Assembly: GCF_000327385.1 (NCBI RefSeq)
Contig: NW_008710211.1
Span: 1,425,159 to 1,489,158, forward strand
Reading direction: 5' to 3'
Source: Lottia gigantea
Lineage: Eukaryota; Mollusca; Gastropoda; Lottiidae
DNA length: 64,000 nt
Both the position numbers and the translations under genes were made by a program. Under the pieces are notes generated by a model that was given only the letters and a program-made list of their open reading frames with translations, had not been told where the DNA came from and made no database searches. Below are positions 12,800 to 22,713 of the stretch, piece by piece; position 1 is the first letter of the stretch; each line of letters opens with the position of its first letter.

Positions 12800-13339
12800 A
12801 TCCTTTGTTATTCTTTATTTATTGATGTCTGATTATAGAATGGTTCCATCAGAAGTAGGATATTGGAAAAATATCTTTAACACTTCAGCAAATTGAATAT
12901 CTGGTCAACTTTATTCAACGTTTAAATTCAAAGTTATTCTTGCTTAGATAAACAAAATTTAACAGGACTAAAATAAGCCAATTATTTGATCATTCTCGGC
13001 AATACAGATATGTTTATAGCAAGAAAATGACAGCTATATCTACCCAATATTTGTCCTGGTATATTATGTCATAAGGAGAAAATTTGACACATCTATAAAT
13101 CTAAAGCGCAATCCATGAGCTGGCAAATCATCGAGGTAGACTTTATTGGCTAATGAAATCAAGGTAGACTTGAATGAATGAGAGACTCGAGTATAATAGT
13201 ATCCTGGAGCATTCAAGATAGAATGACAAAGCCAGCTGTCAATTGAAAGAGCAGGTACTTTCTGCCTCTTACACTTCACCTTACTATGTCATTATCTTTG
13301 ACCTAAAAAATGATAATTTAAAAATAGAATTCTGAATAC

Positions 13340-13498
13340 CTTGACACTATTTTTGAACACATAATTGGCGTTGGAAAAATCTCCTTTTCGTTTCTCTGTC
13401 ATTTCGCTGAAGATAATGATTTGTTCGAATAAAAACACCCGTCGTTCTTTAAATTTCTGTTGGCCAGATGGAGAGACTTCCGCCACTAGTAATGTGTC
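13340..13498 (-). CDS. trio: trio exon: PH2 core
   Basis: A 159-nt exon (53 codons, phase 0 both ends), acceptor with a poly-T tract ending TTTCAG, weak donor GTATTC. It begins DTLLVAEVSPSGQQKFKERR and contains VFLFEQIIIFSE and ANYVFKNSVK, the central PH beta strands, matching vertebrate RERRIFLFEQIVIFSE and FLFKNSIKV. Confidence 0.95.
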
Positions 13499-13643
13499 CT
13501 GAAAAAAAAATAAAAACTTGAAAGTTGTAAAAAAAACTGGTCTGGTCTAAACATATCAAAGGATTTGTGTTATAAGAACCTTTATAATGTACCTTCATCT
13601 CAGAAAGAATAAATATTGATTGTGGTCTGAAAATCATACTTAC

Positions 13644-13679
13644 TTGTAGGAGTAATTTCCCTTGAGCAGTAATTTTACC
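13644..13679 (-). CDS. trio: trio microexon: PH2 strand 1
   Basis: A 36-nt exon (12 codons, phase 0 both ends), acceptor TATTTCAG, donor GTAAGT. It encodes GKITAQGKLLLQ, matching vertebrate GKIVAQGKLLLQ. The exact match and paired splice sites make this short exon certain. Confidence 0.95.
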
Positions 13680-13727
13680 CTGAAATAATAAGACAATGGA
13701 AAGGATGAAATGAAAGATTTTTACATC

Positions 13728-13890
13728 TTACTTTTCTGCTCCAGTTTTACTATTTGGACTAATGAAGATATGTAACACCATGCAGTGTGTAATGAAGAAA
13801 ACTTCAGCTTTTTCCTTTCCAATTGAACTGTCAAGGGATCTTTGACTAAGTGTACCATCAGACACATGATCTGTAGGACAGTGTGCAATA
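13728..13890 (-). mobile_element. diverged SINE fragment
   Basis: Retains TTACTTTTCTGCTCCAG, GGACTAATGAAGA, ACACCATGCAGTGTG and ACTGTCAAGGGATCTTT in SINE order, heavily diverged and lacking the tRNA head. An old copy in the intron before the 36-nt exon. Confidence 0.7.
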
Positions 13891-13911
13891 AGGGAGAAGA
13901 CTATTACTCAC

Positions 13912-14040
13912 ATCAAAGCCTTGTAACCTTCCGACTTGCATCATATCATTTGCAGCTTTAGGTACCACTCTCATTACACGTTGAGCTTTCTTTAAATCTG
14001 TGACATCTAATCCTGCTCGCTCTGTATATTTACTTATATC
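13912..14040 (-). CDS. trio: trio exon: end of DH2 and DH-PH junction
   Basis: A 129-nt exon (43 codons, phase 0 both ends), acceptor TATTATAG, donor GTGAGT. It encodes DISKYTERAGLDVTDLKKAQ, then VPKAANDMMQVGRLQGFD. The NDMMxVGRLQGFDG stretch is the last DH helix running into the PH domain in TRIO. Confidence 0.95.
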
Positions 14041-14061
14041 CTATAATATAGATTAACAACA

Positions 14062-14278
14062 TTAAAGATGGGTTTCCTTGTTTTTATAGAGTCAAATTAA
14101 GTAAACTATTTGATTAATTGGTGTTTCTAATGAATTATCACATATTCTTAATCATATCATTATGTTCTTATTGCATATAATTATAGATGGGTTTCCTTAT
14201 TTTTTAGTGTCAATTTAATCAAACTATTTGATTAATTGATGTTTCTAATGAATTATCATGTATTCTTAATCATATATT
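14062..14278 (+). mobile_element. MITE family B fragment, duplicated 5' half
   Basis: Begins TTAAAGATGGGTTTCCTTG; about 120 bases later a second copy starts TATAGATGGGTTTCCTTAT. Only the left half of the family B element is present, twice. Confidence 0.7.
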
Positions 14279-14398
14279 TTCTGATTGGTCAGTCACAAAA
14301 ATGATTTTGAATTCAAATCTGGCTTTATCCACCAATCAGATTACTGTATTTCTTAAAATCATAGTTTTATCTTAGTTAAGTTTTTATGAAACAGGTCC
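14279..14398. mobile_element. MITE family D, partial
   Basis: CTGATTGGTCAGTCAC, then CCAATCAGATTACTGTATTT and an end GAAACAGGTCC, as in 1616-1780; the left terminus is missing where it abuts the family B fragment. Confidence 0.65.
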
Positions 14399-14421
14399 CA
14401 TGACTAAAAAGTTATTCCTAC

Positions 14422-14514
14422 CTTTAACAATAGTTGATATTTCATGATCCTTTGTACAGGTTTAATCAGAAGATCAGGTAGTGTTAAACGATGACCCATT
14501 TTTTGTCGAATATC
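14422..14514 (-). CDS. trio: trio exon: DH2 conserved region 3
   Basis: A 93-nt exon (31 codons, phase 0 both ends), acceptor TTTTAG, donor GTAGGA. It contains [20 protein letters not shown], the DH conserved region 3 signature that forms the main GTPase-binding helix; it is essentially identical to vertebrate TRIO GEF2. Confidence 0.96.
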
Positions 14515-14751
14515 CTAAAAAATTCAAATACCTCATTAAATATAAATCAATCATACCAAATATCATGTAGCTTAGAAAAGCAAGTTGCCAGATCCCTTGT
14601 TCAAAACATTTTGAAATCTTTGTACCCGTTTTATTCATTTAGATGAGCCTGGTTCCCGATTCCGCCTTACCACAGGCAAACTAAAAAATTTTCCAAAGAA
14701 TCTTCATACAGAACACAGAGGTCTGAATCTACCACTGATATTATAAATAGA

Positions 14752-15095
14752 TACAAAGGGGAACAGTCGTCATTTTCGGGGATTGATTGTGCTTTAATAG
14801 TCTTAAGAAGTACTAAAACGCACAAAAATTGCATAATCCCTTCAAATATATCTCAAACTAGAAATTTCACTGTCTATTTCCATATATGTGTTTTCTTTAT
14901 ATGGCATAGTCTCACTAGAATTCGAGTTGAATTTTTAACTTCAAATGTTAATAATAATGGATACACATGGATTTGAAGGCTCAAATTTCGACAATGAGCT
15001 GTGAACACTATGACTGATTATGTAAGCTAAAAAAAATTCCTGTATCTGAAACTAAGGTACGATTTGTTGAACAGATAGTGAAGGTGCTCCTTTAA
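14752..15095 (+). mobile_element. MITE family A, about 344 bp
   Basis: A diverged copy of the element at 5460-5808. Starts near ACAAAGGGGAACAGTCGTC and ends GGTGCTCCTTTAA; shares the internal block ACACATGGATTTGAAGGCTC. Confidence 0.8.
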
Positions 15096-15234
15096 AACAT
15101 GTCCAACAGGCCTCTTAAGTGCCCCTAGACACTCAATGCTTTTATTTGTACCATTTCATATTTTCTCAAACAGGAGAATCTTATGATTATGAAAACAAGT
15201 AGAAAGATATTTTACAAAATAATAAAATACTTAC

Positions 15235-15324
15235 TTCAAAATATGTATCTAAATATTCAGCAACTAAAAACTCAGACTTCGGTTTATTCTCACAATATTT
15301 TACATACATATACAGCCTTCTCTC
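15235..15324 (-). CDS. trio: trio exon: DH2
   Basis: A 90-nt exon (30 codons, phase 0 both ends), acceptor TTTTTAG, donor GTAAGT. The peptide begins [20 protein letters not shown] and ends YLDTYFE, matching the vertebrate [20 protein letters not shown]...YIDTFFE helices of the DH core. Confidence 0.95.
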
Positions 15325-15709
15325 CTAAAAACAGATAAGATATACAGTATTAATACCATACACCCTTTGTTGACATTATGGTGTTTAGTCCAACCCTGCA
15401 ATATGATGTTTGATAGTACATTATGGTGTTTAGTGGAACCGCAATATTGGTAACCCGGATGTGACCTGATATGGATGGAGATAACAGGAAGTGAATGAGT
15501 AACTAGGGACTCTAGAGACACTGTTTATATGTGAGTGGAATTTGGAAGTCATGTTGACTGGTGTTTTATATATATGATGTAATGAATTAAATCAAAATTT
15601 ACACCCTTGTCATGCCAAAGACCCCAGGCCAGGTCGAACAGCTGACTTCTAAAAACATCATAAGGTCATCAAATTTTCAAATAAAAATCAGGATAAGATG
15701 GATACTTAC

Positions 15710-15779
15710 ATATCTAACAAATAATAGGCCAAGTCTTTCTGGTTCCTCGTCACATTTCTCTATTTCAGCTTGAAATGTT
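15710..15779 (-). CDS. trio: trio exon: DH2
   Basis: A 70-nt exon, acceptor TTATTTCAG, donor GTAAGT, completing a Glu codon and ending in phase 0. The peptide TFQAEIEKCDEEPERLGLLF then VRY matches vertebrate FFLGELEKCLEDPEKLGSLFVKH. Confidence 0.95.
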
Positions 15780-16130
15780 CTGAAATAAAATTAATACTTC
15801 ATGTTAACATGCAAAGTCACTTTACGAGATCAATTTGGAATAGTCATACCCCACAACATAATGGTATTATGACGTCTTACTTTCCAGCACTGCCCACAGC
15901 AGTGAGCAAAATAGATCATAATAGATACAGTGATATCAGTACACGAAGAAATTTAAACAAATACTTTGACTGGAAATTCAAATTCTAGTGATTATTATGT
16001 CAATCAGTTTCAAGAATTTTGGAACTTTGTGTTAAAAGTCAGTTTGTAAGAAGTGATTTCAATTCAAATTGATTCACTTTATAACATTGTTGACTAGTGC
16101 TAAAAAATATCTCTGATTAGATAATGGACA

Positions 16131-16245
16131 TCTGGCCACGTATTCTCGAAACAATCTTAGCTCTAGGATGTCCTAGGTTCTTATCTTCTAACATTGATTC
16201 TAGGATATACTAGCTCTAAGATGGTTTCACGAATACGTGGCCAGA
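16131..16245. mobile_element. foldback (palindromic) MITE, copy 1
   Basis: The left arm TCTGGCCACGTATTCTCGAA pairs with the right arm TTCACGAATACGTGGCCAGA. The interior has two CTAGGA-N2-TCCTAG-like palindromes about 37 bp apart. 115 bp, no ORF. Confidence 0.85.
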
Positions 16246-16351
16246 TTCTGAAAAAGGCAATAAATAGCTTGAAACCTTGTAAACTTTTGAACAATAAAAC
16301 TGCAAAGGCAGTAATCCATAGTATTAGATGAAAATATCTCTTTAAACTTAC

Positions 16352-16455
16352 TCTTTATGCCAGTCATATATCTGATGAATATTACCAAATACTATTTTAT
16401 CTTTCCCTTCCATATCATCTGGCATTCCATTTTCTTTCATATACCCCATATAACC
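16352..16455 (-). CDS. trio: trio exon: DH2
   Basis: A 104-nt exon, acceptor ATTTTTCAG, donor GTAAGT, phase 0 in, two bases out. It encodes [20 protein letters not shown] then [14 protein letters not shown], nearly identical to vertebrate TRIO GEF2. The first 18 bases (GYMGYM) are part of a 31-bp minisatellite that extends upstream into the intron. Confidence 0.95.
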
Positions 16456-16633
16456 CTGAAAAATAACATATACCCTCATATAACCCAGGAAAAATAACAT
16501 ATACCCTCATATAACCCAGGAAAAATAACATATACCCTCCCATAACCCTGGAAAAAGAACATATACCCTCATATAACCCAGGAAAAATAACATATAACCC
16601 TGAAAAATAACATATAACCTCATATAACCTTAA
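16439..16633 (-). repeat. 31-bp minisatellite amplified from a trio intron-exon junction
   Basis: The minus-strand unit is TTATTTTTCCTGGGTTATAT then GAGGGTATATG (31 bp), about five to six copies. The copy at the gene-proximal edge, TTATTTTTCAGGGTTATAT then GGGGTATATG, contains the real acceptor and the first 18 coding bases (GYMGYM) of the DH2 exon. Later copies are intronic, and at least two keep acceptor-like CAG or CCAG sequences (near 16548 and 16600). Confidence 0.88.
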
Positions 16634-16697
16634 ACTTTCTGATCTGTGTTGGTGCCAGCAATAAATAAAGAAACCCATAATTAGGAACCAGGGAACT

Positions 16698-16802
16698 GTA
16701 TTCTCGAAAACGATCTAAGCGCTAGGATTTCCCAGGTTCTTATCTTCTAACATTGATTCTAGGACATCCTAGCGCTAAGATCGTTTCAAGAATACGTGGC
16801 CA
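16698..16802. mobile_element. foldback (palindromic) MITE, copy 2
   Basis: GTATTCTCGAAAACGATCTA then AGCGCTAGGAT; the right arm is the inverse, ATCCTAGCGCTAAGATCG. The copy is bounded by CCAGGGAACTGTA on each side (16688-16700 and 16800-16812), possibly a target duplication or a rearranged flank. Confidence 0.85.
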
Positions 16803-16852
16803 GGGAACTGTATAAGTTGATCAATGAGATTGTAATCCAAGTTTTACTATAC

Positions 16853-16919
16853 CTCAACGACTAGACCCAGATCTTTTACATAATCTCTCTCTGTATCTAT
16901 CAACTCTTGTATCACAAAC
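16853..16919 (-). CDS. trio: trio exon: DH2 conserved region 1
   Basis: A 67-nt exon, acceptor ATTTTGTAG, weak donor GTATAG, ending in phase 0. The peptide FVIQELIDTERDYVKDLGLV is DH conserved region 1, the helix containing the invariant Glu-Thr/Ser-Glu-contacting face that touches GTPase switch I. It matches vertebrate [20 protein letters not shown]. Confidence 0.95.
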
Positions 16920-17248
16920 CTACAAAATAAAATACCAATATAAATAACAACTAGTCTCGGGTTTATCATTCTGATCCAAAATGGTCAACTGTATGGCAGA
17001 ATTCCTTTCTCCTCTTCTGCTCACCATTTGATGATGACAATGTAATTTGTTGAAACCTTTTTTACAATAGTGTAGAGTAGTATACTTAAATTTTGTTTCA
17101 TCATTTATTTTCCTGCTGAGCATTGAGCTAATGAAAGGAAATAGATTATTAAGAAACTAATAGTTGATGTAAAACGTTTTCTTCTTGCACGCTGCATGAG
17201 GATACTCAAAGTTCTCAAACAAACTTCCAAAAAAAATATGACACTTAC
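16920..17248 (-). other. intron of trio
   Basis: 329-base intron with GTAAGT donor and ATTTTGTAG acceptor. I see nothing else in it. Confidence 0.85.
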
Positions 17249-17391
17249 TCTCGTTTTTTGAGGTATTTTGCTTTATCATTCTCGGAATCTTTCCCATCAG
17301 ATTTATCATCATCTTCATCTTTATCATCAACTAGTGATGCTCCTAGACCTAGACTCGGATCAAACTTAGCACCAGAATCATTGCCTGGTTC
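17249..17391 (-). CDS. trio: trio exon: acidic linker and start of DH2
   Basis: A 143-nt exon entering in phase 0 at TATTTTCAG and leaving with two bases of a Glu codon at GTAAGT. It encodes GLGASLVDDKDEDDDKSDGK followed by DSENDKAKYLKKRE; the last residues correspond to the vertebrate SSLKRRHYV that opens DH2. The Asp/Lys block is more acidic than the vertebrate linker. The acceptor sits at the head of a 103-bp tandem duplication. Confidence 0.9.
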
Positions 17392-17605
17392 CTGAAAATA
17401 AGCATTAAATATTTCTAATAATTTCTTTCTGTAAAACATTTTGTTTTAAAAAAGGTGTGAGGGGGATGTTTTTATATCTTAAGTTGTCTGGTTCCTGAAA
17501 ATAAGCATTAAATATTTCTAATAATTTCTTTCTGTAAAACATTTTGTTTTAAAAAAGGTGTGAGGGGGATGTTTTTATATCTGAAGATGCCTGGTTCCTG
17601 AAAAT
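17385..17605 (-). repeat. 103-bp tandem duplication over a trio splice acceptor
   Basis: The block CTGGTTCCTGAAAATA begins at 17385, 17488 and 17591 (period 103). Two full units are nearly identical, including AAGCATTAAATATTTCTAAT and GTGTGAGGGGGATGTTTTTA. On the coding strand each carries TATTTTCAG|GAACCAG, so the real exon acceptor at 17391 has two upstream decoys. Confidence 0.9.
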
Positions 17606-18898
17606 ATAGTAAAATATTCACTAAAGAAATAGATTAATAAATCTAAGGAACATCTTCTAGAAAAATGCAATTCTGGTTCTTTGTTTATGCTTTTTTTTTT
17701 TCGCAGGTTACTACACAAAACATACAGTTTCTAATTCTAATGAGAATGGAATGTTTCAGACAGTAAGCTCAATTCATCTATTAACAAATAAGTGAAATTT
17801 TTAAGGATTTTGATCCTGGGGCAAAATACTGAATTACTTTAAACTGTTTTCTTAAAATAACTTCCCAGCTTATTTTGTGTTTTTTTTATTTGATAATAGA
17901 TTTGTGTTAAGTAGAGTTTTTATATCTAAAGTGGAGATTATGACATAACAAAAACATAAAAAAATTTGAGGAGATTAACATTTTATGATTTATTTTTTTA
18001 TTAAATTAAAACTTTGTCCACATTTTCAAAATATTTAACTATTAACTAATGATAAGTGAGTGAAGTAGCCATTTGAACCTATACCAACAAAATATATGTT
18101 AATATTTTTCTTTTTTGAATACAGCATCATTTGATTCTACTTTGGCAAGAAAATCACCAGAAAATATCAAAATTAAAGGTGTGTTAAAAACTTGTGATAG
18201 AGTGAGATTTAGAAATCCCAATAAAAGCACTGGCCTAGGTCACAAAACAGAGATAACTTTTGATTATTATAAGGTGTTTTTTTAGTAAGAAAGAACAGAT
18301 ATGTTTATTAAAATCAAACAATTATTGTCCATTTGTCCAAGAGCATGTTAACTAAATTTACACCCCTCAATTACTTGATTTATTTTGATATTTCTATTAA
18401 GAGAATCACCAAGCCTCAAGGCATGTTAAATTATTAGATCATAATTCAATATTTTATGACCAATACAAATCAAGATTTTAGCAATTTGTAACCCTCGGCC
18501 TCAGGCAATGTGAAGTGTTTAATGTTTGTTTTTATTCTATTCTATTGCTAGTTTTTAGGCAAACATTATAAAAAATGTAGCCAATGCTCACTCTGCATGA
18601 ATACCAGATGAAGACCAAATAGCTCTAACTTTGTGTCTTAATGTCTACTGTCCATCTCTAGGATGATATTCTCATTAACAATGTCCATCCAATATCACCA
18701 ATTATATCAATTCATCGAAATAACTTAAGCTCTGTACTAGTATAATAAAATGGTGCTAACAAGGAAAATTGGTCAGAAATGATGTCATAGTTTCCATCCT
18801 GTTTGTTTATTTGTAAAAGTTTCATTTGAATCAATTTACTGTAAAATAATAACTTATTAAACACCATGGCAACAGAATTAATATGACAATTATCTTAC
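17606..18898 (-). other. intron of trio
   Basis: AT-rich intron. A weak match near 18215-18255 (AAAAGCACTGGCCTAGGTCA) belongs to a dispersed repeat also found at 27800 and 61890. I see nothing else in it. Confidence 0.75.
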
Positions 18899-18982
18899 CT
18901 TTCTATGTTTAACAATATTTTCAATTTCTGTGGCTAGATCTAATGAACTTGCTGCTTCTGTTTGTGTCTTTAACGAGGTGAC
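18899..18982 (-). CDS. trio: trio exon: linker before DH2
   Basis: An 84-nt exon (28 codons, phase 0 both ends), acceptor AATTATAG, donor GTAAGA. The peptide VTSLKTQTEAASSLDLATEI continues ENIVKHRK. It matches the vertebrate SAAELVSAIEELVKSKMA segment in position and amphipathic character. Confidence 0.88.
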
Positions 18983-19453
18983 CTATAATTAACACCAGGA
19001 TTAATTAATAATATATGATTCTACACAATAAGATTATCAATATCAAGGGGCATATTATCATATATCAGTAATATAACACATCAAAATAAAAAGTTGCTCG
19101 ATCTACTGTCAGAAAGGCTCATCCTTCTCAGAGAAAGTCATAAAAAGCACAAGACTAAGAACTCTGAATGAATATTTAAATACTCATTCTGCAATATCTC
19201 AGGATTTCCGTAAAGGTATGAACAAAATGCTAAAATCTCTGTTACGTTTTTAGTCTCAATCGCCACAGTTCGTTTAAACGATATTTGATTACTTTACATA
19301 TTTATTTTTCCATCAATATTACTAAGCTTTCCGAAACAAGTCACAGACTATGCCAATGTGTCAGCAAATTTGGCACAGTTTGGCATACAATAGTGAAAAC
19401 ACAGCACAAAGCGATATCTAAATTAATATTTGAAATTAAAAATAGAAACTAAC

Positions 19454-19636
19454 CTCATCTTGTGAGTTATCCTGATTTGGTTTGAAGGAATGATCTTGTA
19501 TTTCCATGGGAGGCGGAATCTCGATATCCTGTGCTGGTTCTGGCTCCTCGTTGGTCACCTGTAACGACCCTTTCGGTGAAACCATGGCAACTTGATTAGC
19601 CATCTGATCGGCATTCTGAGATCCTTCGGACTGGTC
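19454..19636 (-). CDS. trio: trio exon: GEF2 upstream linker
   Basis: A 183-nt exon (61 codons, phase 0 at both ends), acceptor TTTTTAAAG, donor GTTAGT. It encodes an acidic, Gln/Pro-rich linker; IPPPMEIQDHSFKPNQDNSQDE aligns by eye with the vertebrate [20 protein letters not shown]. Its phase-0 start accepts the full-length linker exon at 58320 and both candidate alternative first exons, so it is the natural convergence point of isoforms. Confidence 0.9.
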
Positions 19637-20052
19637 CTTTAAAAAGAACCGAGTAAAATATTTAAACTTGTGGCTAATGCTCATCATGGCTAAGATTTGC
19701 AACGTCTTCCAACATCTCGTGAGAAATGACGTTTTCAAAATGAGACAATGGCTTGAAGATGAGGCATATGAAAATAAAAATAAAAGCTCATTTTGAGTAA
19801 ATGTGTCATGCAGTTTTTGTTTGTGTGTTTTGTTTGTTGTTATGTGTATGTTTCATACCTGTTTTGACTCAATGTAGCTGCAAGTTTTTTATACGTCATT
19901 TTTTTAAACACCCGTTTGTTTTTGTCACTGGTTTACATTAAAAACAATAAAAAGACTTGCAACTTACTTTTTTAACTTGACTCAGTTTCCTGCTATTGTA
20001 TAATTCTCGTAATAATATACAAACAATAGCTGATGACTAAATATAAACCTAC

Positions 20053-20208
20053 CTTTTCTTCCGAAGGCTGGTTAACAGTCTCTAGACTATATTTTTGAGA
20101 CTTAGAACTCCGACATGGACAGAATGCTTTGATTATCCAGTCACTCATGTCCATTCTATCTTTCATTCCTTCATTGAATTGAGTCTTTTCACATTGAGAG
20201 TAGTCCAT
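20053..20208 (-). CDS. trio: candidate alternative first exon B of trio (GEF2-only isoform)
   Basis: The ATG at 20208 has an in-frame TGA 12 bases upstream, so this is a first coding exon if real. It runs 52 codons to an AAG|GTAGGT donor in phase 0 and lies 416 bases before the phase-0 exon at 19636. The peptide has MSDWIIKAFCPCRSSKS, that is a Trp/basic stretch with a CPC motif, echoing the SKLCSC of candidate exon A and the Cys-rich starts of vertebrate GEF2-only isoforms. Function as a lipid-anchored N-terminus is inference. The tail NQPSEEK then runs into DQSEGSQ of the next exon. It could also be a chance ORF, but phase, donor and motif agree. Confidence 0.65.
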
Positions 20209-20365
20209 TTGAAATGGTCAGTTTCCACGATGGATACTAAATTTTCAACACTTATTTCATTTCAAGTTTAAGTTCAACGAAATTTAAGTCTTTATGTTTT
20301 CTCTGATTTAACTGTAAGAAATAGTCGAATGTTTAAACTGGGACGATAATCCTGGTAGACTAGAT

Positions 20366-20432
20366 GAAATGAAATAAAATGAATGGAGTTTTACATCCTA
20401 CATTTCTGCACCATGTGGGCTAATGAAGACAG
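20366..20432 (-). mobile_element. SINE tail fragment
   Basis: GAATGGAGTTTTACATCCTA, then TCTGCACCATGTGGGCTAAT and GAAGACAG: the 3' end of the SINE only. Confidence 0.8.
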
Positions 20433-21534
20433 AGTAAACTAGATGAAGGTTAAAGGAGAAGGTTCAGCTTTATTCTGTATTTTATATCCACTAGGGCTTA
20501 GATTCAGCAAAACGTGTACATTTTTTCAATTTAACTGGAACCTCAAAATTTTATAGAATTCTTGTCAAAGACTATGTCTTTATAAGACACAAAGGCATCT
20601 CATAAATTTCTTTTTTTTTCACTCAAATGAAGCTGAAAACGTGCTTTAAAACATCTTCTAAATAAACGACAAAGAATTAGTAGTTCCATTGCACCATCAA
20701 AAAGATGTATTTTTCACACCGATGTCCTACTAGCAGTAATCATACAGAATTCTCTGGGAATTTCTTTGATAAGATTTAAGATTAAGATAATTAGACCTGG
20801 AAAGACCTAACACCTATCGTTTAGTTATCATTTTTTTCCCATCAACAAATTTCACGAGTCAGCCATCTTAAAACCTGGTATCACTCTATATCAGATATAA
20901 TCATAAACATGACAACCATATACGATTTTCAACTTTGATTTAAATTCATCTATATTGACATGAAAACACATTTAAACACAACTTTAACCCTGTGCCAGTG
21001 TTTTCTGTTGAATAGTGACTAGTTGCTTGTCAATAGTAGCTGGTTTCTTTTCAACCACCTTAATCTCTATATCATATATAATATAATGAAGTCTTACATT
21101 CCTCATCACTTCTCCAGATACACAAAATAAAATGATATCCTACTTGATGCTTCCTATTGAGCTAGTAATATAAAAAAGGAGTTTTACATCCTCTTTCCCT
21201 GGTCGAGCTTGGGACAATGAAGACCAATTAGATCATGACTAACAACTCTATCATTTCATGATAATACTCAGAGTGTGTACTTGCATAAAGATGCAATAAT
21301 ACCTTGACTCAGTACACCTACAATATTCAACCTACTTCAGTACACCTCCCTACCAACAACTGCTTTCTTCAATATTTGTTTAAATCCCTGTTTTGGGCGT
21401 TATTCTACATTAATCTTAGTTAGTCATTTCAATACTAAATGCAAATTTATAACCAATTATTTAAAAGCGTTCACAAAAATTACTGTTTAAGTTATAACTG
21501 AAAGGGAACAAAAATCAGGTGTACCTGGTGAATA

Positions 21535-21825
21535 CAGTCAGTAGTCTAGAGCTCTAGTCAGACATGACTGGTAAATACGGTAAAAATTTATAGTCTAGAG
21601 CTCTAGTCAGACCTGACTGGTAAATACAGTCAAATTAACAGTCTAGAGATCTAGTCAGACCTAACTGGTAAATACAGTCAAATCAACAGTCTAGAGCTCT
21701 AGTCAAACATGACTGGTAAATACAGTAAGATCAACAATAGTCAAGTTAGTAAACTAGAGCTCTAGTCAAACATGACTGGTAAATACAGTCAAATCAACAA
21801 TCTAGAGCTCTAGTTAGAGATGACT
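21535..21825. repeat. tandem repeat of about 45-50 bp, 6 copies
   Basis: The unit contains GTCTAGAGCTCTAGTCAGAC then CTGACTGGTAAATACAGTCA. The TCTAGAGCTCTAG core is palindromic. No known function. Confidence 0.85.
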
Positions 21826-22602
21826 GTACAAATCAACTTCTCTAATGGAAAAAAAAAACTTTACTTCTAGTGCATCTACACTGAACAAACCTTCCTTTTA
21901 AATTATTATTTTATCTTTGACAGTCTTCGTTGTCAAATAAAAAAAATGTGGTTAAAAAAAAATCTGTCTGCAGATCAGCATGGTTTGTTGAAATAGATCT
22001 TTCTTTTTCTTTCAAGATTATCAAAAGGCTGCAGTGCAAATGTACCAGCAATGACATTTATTTTGCTGTGTTTGAAATGGATTAGGTTTAGTATACATGT
22101 AATATAACACTTAACATCAATTTGTGATCACTGTCAATAACTCAGCATCAGTGGGGTTTCTCGGGGGGCCCTGAAAAGATGCTGGCCTAGCTTTTGTCCC
22201 CAGACATTCAAATTTTCACAATTTTATATCAATTTACAGTGAAAACATAGCCTGTGGCCCACCTGGAAAATTTTGTGACCCTTGCTCGGCCCCCTCAACT
22301 AATTTCTCCTAGAAATGCCACGGCTCAGCATCTCTGTCAGTAAATATAAATTATGACATTAGATATACAAGATGGTGCAAAAATACCTCCCTGAATTATC
22401 TAAGATTGACCAGCAATTTCTTAGCGTAACATATTGATTTTAGGGTAAGTAGGTCAGTGGAAGGATATACTCAACTAAACATAACTACTTTAATTTCAAA
22501 TACAGGATGTACTTCCTTGATATATACAGTTGATATAACATCTAGCCAATTTATATCAAACATTTGGCAATAACACATAAATATATGCAAGAAAAACCTT
22601 TG

Positions 22603-22713
22603 ACCAGCGGCAGGGGCAGCCTGCAAAAATCTCATAACTAAGTTAGAAATTCGTGCAATCTCAGCTGTTTCTCCCCCCCCTCAGACGTAAACCAGGCTCC
22701 GTCACTGCCTTTG
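22603..22713. repeat. dispersed repeat (copy 1)
   Basis: Shares GGCAGCCTGCAAAAATCTCA..., AACTAAGTTAGAAATTCG and CCAGGCTCCGTCACTG with 34632-34745. Family not recognised. Confidence 0.6.

Noticed and set aside
16415-16678. 87-codon minus-strand ORF with YFSGLY-type repeats
   Set aside because: It reads the acceptor-derived minisatellite in a different frame from the real DH2 exon.
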